A DNA stretch of 64,000 nucleotides. It comes from Curtobacterium sp. MCLR17_036. GTDB lineage: Bacteria; Actinomycetota; Actinomycetes; Actinomycetales; Microbacteriaceae. The position numbers and the translations under genes are program-made. Below are positions 60,659 to 64,000 of the stretch, piece after piece (position 1 is the stretch's first letter; the number at the start of each line of letters is the position of its first letter). The stretch covers positions 1,736,001 to 1,800,000 of the forward strand of contig NZ_CP126269.1 in the NCBI RefSeq assembly GCF_003234445.2, written 5' to 3'. The notes under the pieces are model-generated. The model had not been told where the DNA came from and searched no databases. It saw only the letters and a program-made list of their open reading frames with translations.

Positions 60659-61473
60659 CCGCCGTCCGCACGGCGCGCGTGCTGGCCCTCGTCCTGCTCG
60701 GGGTCACCGTCGTCGCCGGCGTCCTCATGGTGACCGCGACGGGCGCGCACGCCGCGGGCGCGGTCGGGCCGACCGCCCCGGCGACCCCGACGCCGCCCGC
60801 CGGCGGGGACTTCAGCGTCAGCGTGAACGGTCCGGACGGCGGTCCGTCGTCCGCCGTCGTGACGCTCATCGGCATCACCCTGCTCAGCGTCGCTCCGGCG
60901 CTCATGCTCATGATGACGTCGTTCACGAAGATCTTCGTGGTGCTCGCGATGACCCGGAACGCGCTCGGCCTGCAGTCGATCCCGCCGAACCAGGTGATCG
61001 CCGGCCTCGCCCTGTTCCTGTCGCTGTTCGTGATGGCACCCGTGATCGGGCACATCAACGACGACGCGCTGCAGCCCTACCTGGCCGGGCACCTCAGCTT
61101 CGACCAGGCCGTCGAGATCGGCACGAAGCCGCTCCGGACCTTCATGCTCCACCAGACCCGCGACGAGGACCTGGCGCTCATCACCCGTGCCGCCGGCCTG
61201 GACAACCCGGCGTCGACGGCCGACGTGCCGATGACGACCGTCATCCCGGCGTTCATCATCTCGGAGCTCCGCAGCGCGTTCATCATCGGGTTCGTCATCT
61301 TCATCCCGTTCCTGGTCATCGACCTCGTCGTCTCCGCAGCGCTCATGTCGATGGGCATGATGATGCTCCCGCCGGTGATGATCTCGCTGCCGTTCAAGAT
61401 CCTGCTCTTCGTCCTCGTCGACGGCTGGGGCCTCATCATCCGGTCGCTCATCGAGAGCTACCACGTTGTCTAG
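60655..61473 (+). CDS. fliP: Flagellar type III export protein FliP
   Basis: Core pore protein of the export gate, 272 residues. A signal-peptide-like N-terminus (about 1-34, VLALVLLGVTVVAGVLMV ending AHA) is followed by the FliP domain: LLSVAPALMLMMTSFTKIFV, LAMTRNALGLQSIPPNQVIA, LHQTRDEDLALITRAAG, PAFIISELRSAFIIGFVIFI and MMMLPPVMISLPFKILLFVL. FliP forms a helical ring with FliQ and FliR. The start is GTG at 60655, overlapping fliO. Confidence 0.96.
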   Translation: MTAVRTARVLALVLLGVTVVAGVLMVTATGAHAAGAVGPTAPATPTPPAGGDFSVSVNGPDGGPSSAVVTLIGITLLSVAPALMLMMTSFTKIFVVLAMTRNALGLQSIPPNQVIAGLALFLSLFVMAPVIGHINDDALQPYLAGHLSFDQAVEIGTKPLRTFMLHQTRDEDLALITRAAGLDNPASTADVPMTTVIPAFIISELRSAFIIGFVIFIPFLVIDLVVSAALMSMGMMMLPPVMISLPFKILLFVLVDGWGLIIRSLIESYHVV

Positions 61474-61482
61474 GGGGCGCGC

Positions 61483-61755
61483 GTGAACCAGCAGGCGGTC
61501 ATCGACCTCGTGCTCCAGGCCCTCCTGGTGGCCGGCAAGCTCGCCGCGCCCGTCCTCGTGACGTCCCTCGTGGTCGGCTTCGCGATCTCGCTCTTCCAGT
61601 CCGTCACGCAGATCCAGGAGGTCACGCTCTCGTTCGTGCCGAAGGCCGTCGCCGTCGCGATCGCCCTCGTGGTCTGCGGCAACTGGATGATCTCGGAGAT
61701 GGTGTCGTTCACCCACGTCGCCTTCGACATGATCCCGAAGCTGCTCGGGGCGTAG
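61483..61755 (+). CDS. fliQ: Flagellar type III export protein FliQ
   Basis: Export-gate subunit of 90 residues with two membrane helices separated by the typical loop (LVTSLVVGFAISLFQSVTQI then QEVTLSFVPKAVAVAIALVV). Four copies surround FliP5FliR1 in known structures. The start is GTG at 61483, nine bases after the fliP stop; fliR starts three bases after its own stop. Confidence 0.95.
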   Translation: MNQQAVIDLVLQALLVAGKLAAPVLVTSLVVGFAISLFQSVTQIQEVTLSFVPKAVAVAIALVVCGNWMISEMVSFTHVAFDMIPKLLGA

Positions 61756-61758
61756 CCG

Positions 61759-62517
61759 GTGGAGCTCGCGTTCGACGCCGACCGACTGGAGGCGACCATG
61801 CTCGCCGGCGTCCGGTTGGTGGCGTTCCTCGTGATCGCCCCGCCGTTCTCGTACCGGGCGTTCCCGGGTGCCGTGAAGGTGATCCTCGGGCTCGGCCTGG
61901 CCATCGGCGTCGCACCGCGCGTCGCGGTGGGCTACGAGTCGCTCGCGACCGGGCCGTTCCTGCTCGCGTTGCTGACGCAGCTGCTGGTCGGGCTCGGGCT
62001 CGGGTTCCTCGTGTTCCTGGTGTTCGCCGCGGTGCAGTCCGCCGGCGCCCTCATCGACCTGTTCGGCGGGTTCACCCTGGCGCAGGCGTTCGACCCGCAG
62101 TCCCAGGTCAACGGCGCCCAGTTCACCCGGCTGTTCCAGATGGCGGCGCTCGCCCTGCTCTTCACCTCCGGCGGGTACCAGCTCATCGTCGGCGGCCTCG
62201 TGCGCTCGTTCGACGCCGTGCCGCTCACCGGTTCCTTCGGGGTGGACGCACTCGCCCCGCTGCTCGTCACCGCCGTGTCGCAGATGTTCCTGGCGAGCCT
62301 GCAGATCGCCGGTCCGCTCGTCGTCGTGCTGTTCCTGGCCGACGTCGGCCTCGGGCTGCTCACCCGCGTCGCCCCGGCGCTCAACGCGTTCCAGCTCGGG
62401 TTCCCGATCAAGATCGGGCTCACCGTGCTCTTCGCCGGTGCGCTCTTCATGGCCCTGCCCTCGGTGGTGTCGTCGCTGACCGGCGACGCCGTCCAGGCGA
62501 TCACGGGACGGGGGTGA
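61759..62517 (+). CDS. fliR: Flagellar type III export protein FliR
   Basis: Export-gate subunit of 252 residues with about six membrane segments. Conserved features include AGVRLVAFLVIAPPFSYRAF, QLLVGLGLGFLVFLVFAAVQ, SAGALIDLFGGFTLAQAFDP with the following QSQVNGAQFTRLFQM, and VAPALNAFQLGFPIKIGLTV. It completes the FliPQR complex and contacts FlhB. The start is GTG at 61759, and flhB begins six bases after the stop. Confidence 0.94.
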   Translation: MELAFDADRLEATMLAGVRLVAFLVIAPPFSYRAFPGAVKVILGLGLAIGVAPRVAVGYESLATGPFLLALLTQLLVGLGLGFLVFLVFAAVQSAGALIDLFGGFTLAQAFDPQSQVNGAQFTRLFQMAALALLFTSGGYQLIVGGLVRSFDAVPLTGSFGVDALAPLLVTAVSQMFLASLQIAGPLVVVLFLADVGLGLLTRVAPALNAFQLGFPIKIGLTVLFAGALFMALPSVVSSLTGDAVQAITGRG

Positions 62518-62523
62518 CCAGCG

Positions 62524-63702
62524 ATGTCCGACAGCGGTGAGAAGTCCGAGAAGGCCACCGACAAGCGCATGCGCGAGGTCCACCGGAAGGGCCAGCTCGG
62601 GCGCTCCCAGGACCTCGGCGCGTGGGTCGGCATCGCCGTCGTCGCGATGATGGTGCCGTCGGTGATCGGCAACGCGGCGGCGGCGGGGACCTCGCAGATG
62701 GCGGCCGTCCGCACCGTCATCGCCAACCCGACCATCGGCACCGTCGACCGGGTCTTCCACGACGCGATGGCGAGCATCGGGGCGACGCTCGGTCCGCCGC
62801 TCGCCGTCGTCCTCGTCGCCGTCACGGCCGCCGCCGTCGCGCAGGGCGGCGTGCACGTCCGGAAGCTCATGCCGGAGCCGTCGCACTTCGACCCCGTCGC
62901 CGGCCTCAAGCGGGTGTTCGGCGTGCAGGCGCTCTGGAACGGGGTGAAGGCCCTGCTCAAGACCGCCGTCGTCGGCCTCGTGCTCTGGTTCGCCGTGCAA
63001 GGCCTCATGCCCGTGCTCATGACGAGCGGCTCGCTCCCGCTGTCCGCCGTGCTCGAGGCCGCGGCCGACGGCGCCGGCACCCTGCTCCGGGCCGCCATCG
63101 TCGCCGGACTGCTGCTCGCGGCGATCGACGTCTTCGTGGTGGTCCGCCGCAACCGCAAGCGCACCATGATGACGAAGCGCGAGGTCAAGGACGAGCACAA
63201 GTCGAGCGACGGCGACCCGCTCGTCAAGGGACAGCGCCGCTCACGGCAGCTCGCGATGAGCCGCAACCGGATGATCGAGGCGATCGGCACCGCGGACGTC
63301 GTGATGACGAACCCGACCCACTACGCCGTCGCCCTGCGGTACGAACCCGGCAAGTCCGCGCCGCGCGTCGTCGCGAAGGGGGCCGGACCCGTCGCCGACG
63401 TCATCCGGTCCCGTGCCGAGGACGAGCGCGTGCCGATCGTCCGCGACGTGCCGCTCACCCGGGCCCTGCACGCCGCGTGCGAGCTCGGCCACGAGATCCC
63501 CGCCGACCTCTACACGCCGGTGGCGCGGGTGCTGTCCTTCGTGATGGCGCTCAAGGCGCGCGGTGCGGCAGCCGGCACGCACGCGCCCCCCGTGCCCACC
63601 ACGGCCGCCGAGGTCGCCACGGTCATCGACCCCGCGACCCTGACCGGCGACCTCCGTCCCCGCAAGCTCCGACCACCCCGCCCCGAAGGACTCCCCGCAT
63701 GA
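62524..63702 (+). CDS. flhB: Flagellar biosynthesis protein FlhB
   Basis: Export specificity switch of 392 residues. A cytoplasmic N-terminal basic helix (EKSEKATDKRMREVHRKGQL) precedes four membrane segments between about 30 and 205. A cytoplasmic domain follows with the self-cleavage motif N263-P264-T265-H266 in VMTNPTHYAVALRY. Cleavage there, signalled by FliK, changes export from rod/hook to filament substrates. The Pro-rich tail is about 50 residues. The start is ATG at 62524; the stop overlaps flhA by four bases. Confidence 0.96.
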   Translation: MSDSGEKSEKATDKRMREVHRKGQLGRSQDLGAWVGIAVVAMMVPSVIGNAAAAGTSQMAAVRTVIANPTIGTVDRVFHDAMASIGATLGPPLAVVLVAVTAAAVAQGGVHVRKLMPEPSHFDPVAGLKRVFGVQALWNGVKALLKTAVVGLVLWFAVQGLMPVLMTSGSLPLSAVLEAAADGAGTLLRAAIVAGLLLAAIDVFVVVRRNRKRTMMTKREVKDEHKSSDGDPLVKGQRRSRQLAMSRNRMIEAIGTADVVMTNPTHYAVALRYEPGKSAPRVVAKGAGPVADVIRSRAEDERVPIVRDVPLTRALHAACELGHEIPADLYTPVARVLSFVMALKARGAAAGTHAPPVPTTAAEVATVIDPATLTGDLRPRKLRPPRPEGLPA

Positions 63703-64000
63703 ACCGCAAGGACCTGCCGAAGCTCGTCGTCCCGGTGTTCATCGTCGGCATCATCCTGCTGCTGATCCTGCCGGTGCCGTCGTTCCTGCTCGACTTCCTC
63801 ATCATCATCAACATCCTGTTGGCGCTGGTGATCCTGCTCACGACGCTGTTCGTGAAGAAGCCGCTCGACTTCTCGGTGTTCCCGTCGCTGCTGCTCGTCG
63901 CGACGCTGTTCCGGCTCGGGCTGAACGTGGCGTCGACCCGGCTCGTGCTCGGCGAGGGGTTCGCCGGCGACGTCATCCAGGCGTTCGGCCACGTCGCCGT
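63699..64000 (+). CDS. flhA: Flagellar biosynthesis protein FlhA (partial, cut by window end)
   Basis: The first 100 codons of the largest export-gate protein, continuing past the window. The visible part begins MNRKDLPKLVVPVFIVGIIL, has two membrane helices and the family signature around FPSLLLVATLFRLGLNVAST followed by RLVLGEGFAGDVIQAFGHV. FlhA forms a nonameric ring that receives substrates and harnesses the proton gradient. The ATG at 63699 overlaps flhB by four bases. Confidence 0.95.
   Translation, partial: MNRKDLPKLVVPVFIVGIILLLILPVPSFLLDFLIIINILLALVILLTTLFVKKPLDFSVFPSLLLVATLFRLGLNVASTRLVLGEGFAGDVIQAFGHVA

Noticed and set aside
60550..63198. An 882-codon leftward open frame opposite fliP-fliQ-fliR-flhB
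   Set aside because: Composition is almost only His/Asp/Glu/Arg/Gly with no family motif; the opposite strand encodes four well-conserved export proteins.

Overview
The window is uniformly very GC-rich, uses many GTG and a few TTG starts, and carries a set of families largely confined to Actinobacteria (DUF3000, SepH/DUF3071, DUF3093, DUF3159, DUF3710, DUF4193, an AcnA with an acidic inter-domain insert). Together with a complete flagellar cluster this points to a motile member of Microbacteriaceae; Curtobacterium or a close relative is my best guess from gene order and repeat style, not from a database comparison.

Positions 1-31,000 are chromosomal housekeeping DNA: topoisomerase IV subunit A, an alkaline-phosphatase-superfamily phosphodiesterase, the septation protein SepH, DUF4193, DUF3093, dut-DUF3710-DUF3159, aconitase, dxs, a fatty-acid oxidation pair (thiolase plus bifunctional FadB type) next to an RNase D-like/DUF3000 pair, an alpha/beta hydrolase, SufE plus a rhodanese, a ZapE-type ATPase, the ammonium transporter AmtB behind a GlnR-type operator, an aldo/keto reductase, a KAS III-type synthase and three poorly characterised proteins. 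Several gaps between convergent genes hold strong hairpins and short tandem repeats.

Positions 31,427-50,076 and 56,364-64,000 hold flagellar genes in two blocks. Block one: a leftward operon flgN-flgK-flgL-fliW, the sigma factor gene fliA, flagellin fliC, filament cap fliD with fliS and a FliT-sized gene, then a translationally coupled rightward operon flgB-flgC-fliE-fliF-fliG-fliH-fliI-fliJ-NlpC/P60-fliK, followed by flgD and flgE. Block two: flbD-motA-motB, then fliM-fliN-fliO-fliP-fliQ-fliR-flhB-flhA (flhA cut by the window end). Between them sit an MTA/SAH nucleosidase, DoxX, a CPA1 Na+/H+ antiporter, an XRE-MurA fusion and an unknown gene. I can read a common promoter, CTNACG-N16/17-CGATAG, ahead of flgN, fliC, flgB, flbD and fliM; it resembles the target of FliA/WhiG sigma factors and would place both blocks under the FliA encoded here. 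No FliL, FlgF/FlgG, CsrA or chemotaxis gene is seen in the window.

The least explained content is non-coding: four copies of a GTGAGCAG-ended palindrome at gene 3' ends, four terminators sharing a GGGAGGC stem, an approximately 140 bp duplicated element made of GATGC-N4-GCAT sites at 31.0-31.4 kb, a repeat block inside the flagellar cluster at 39.2-39.7 kb, and GC-rich direct repeats at 13.4-13.6 and 23.9-24.1 kb. I did not find a clear defence system, prophage, IS element, CRISPR array, tRNA or rRNA.
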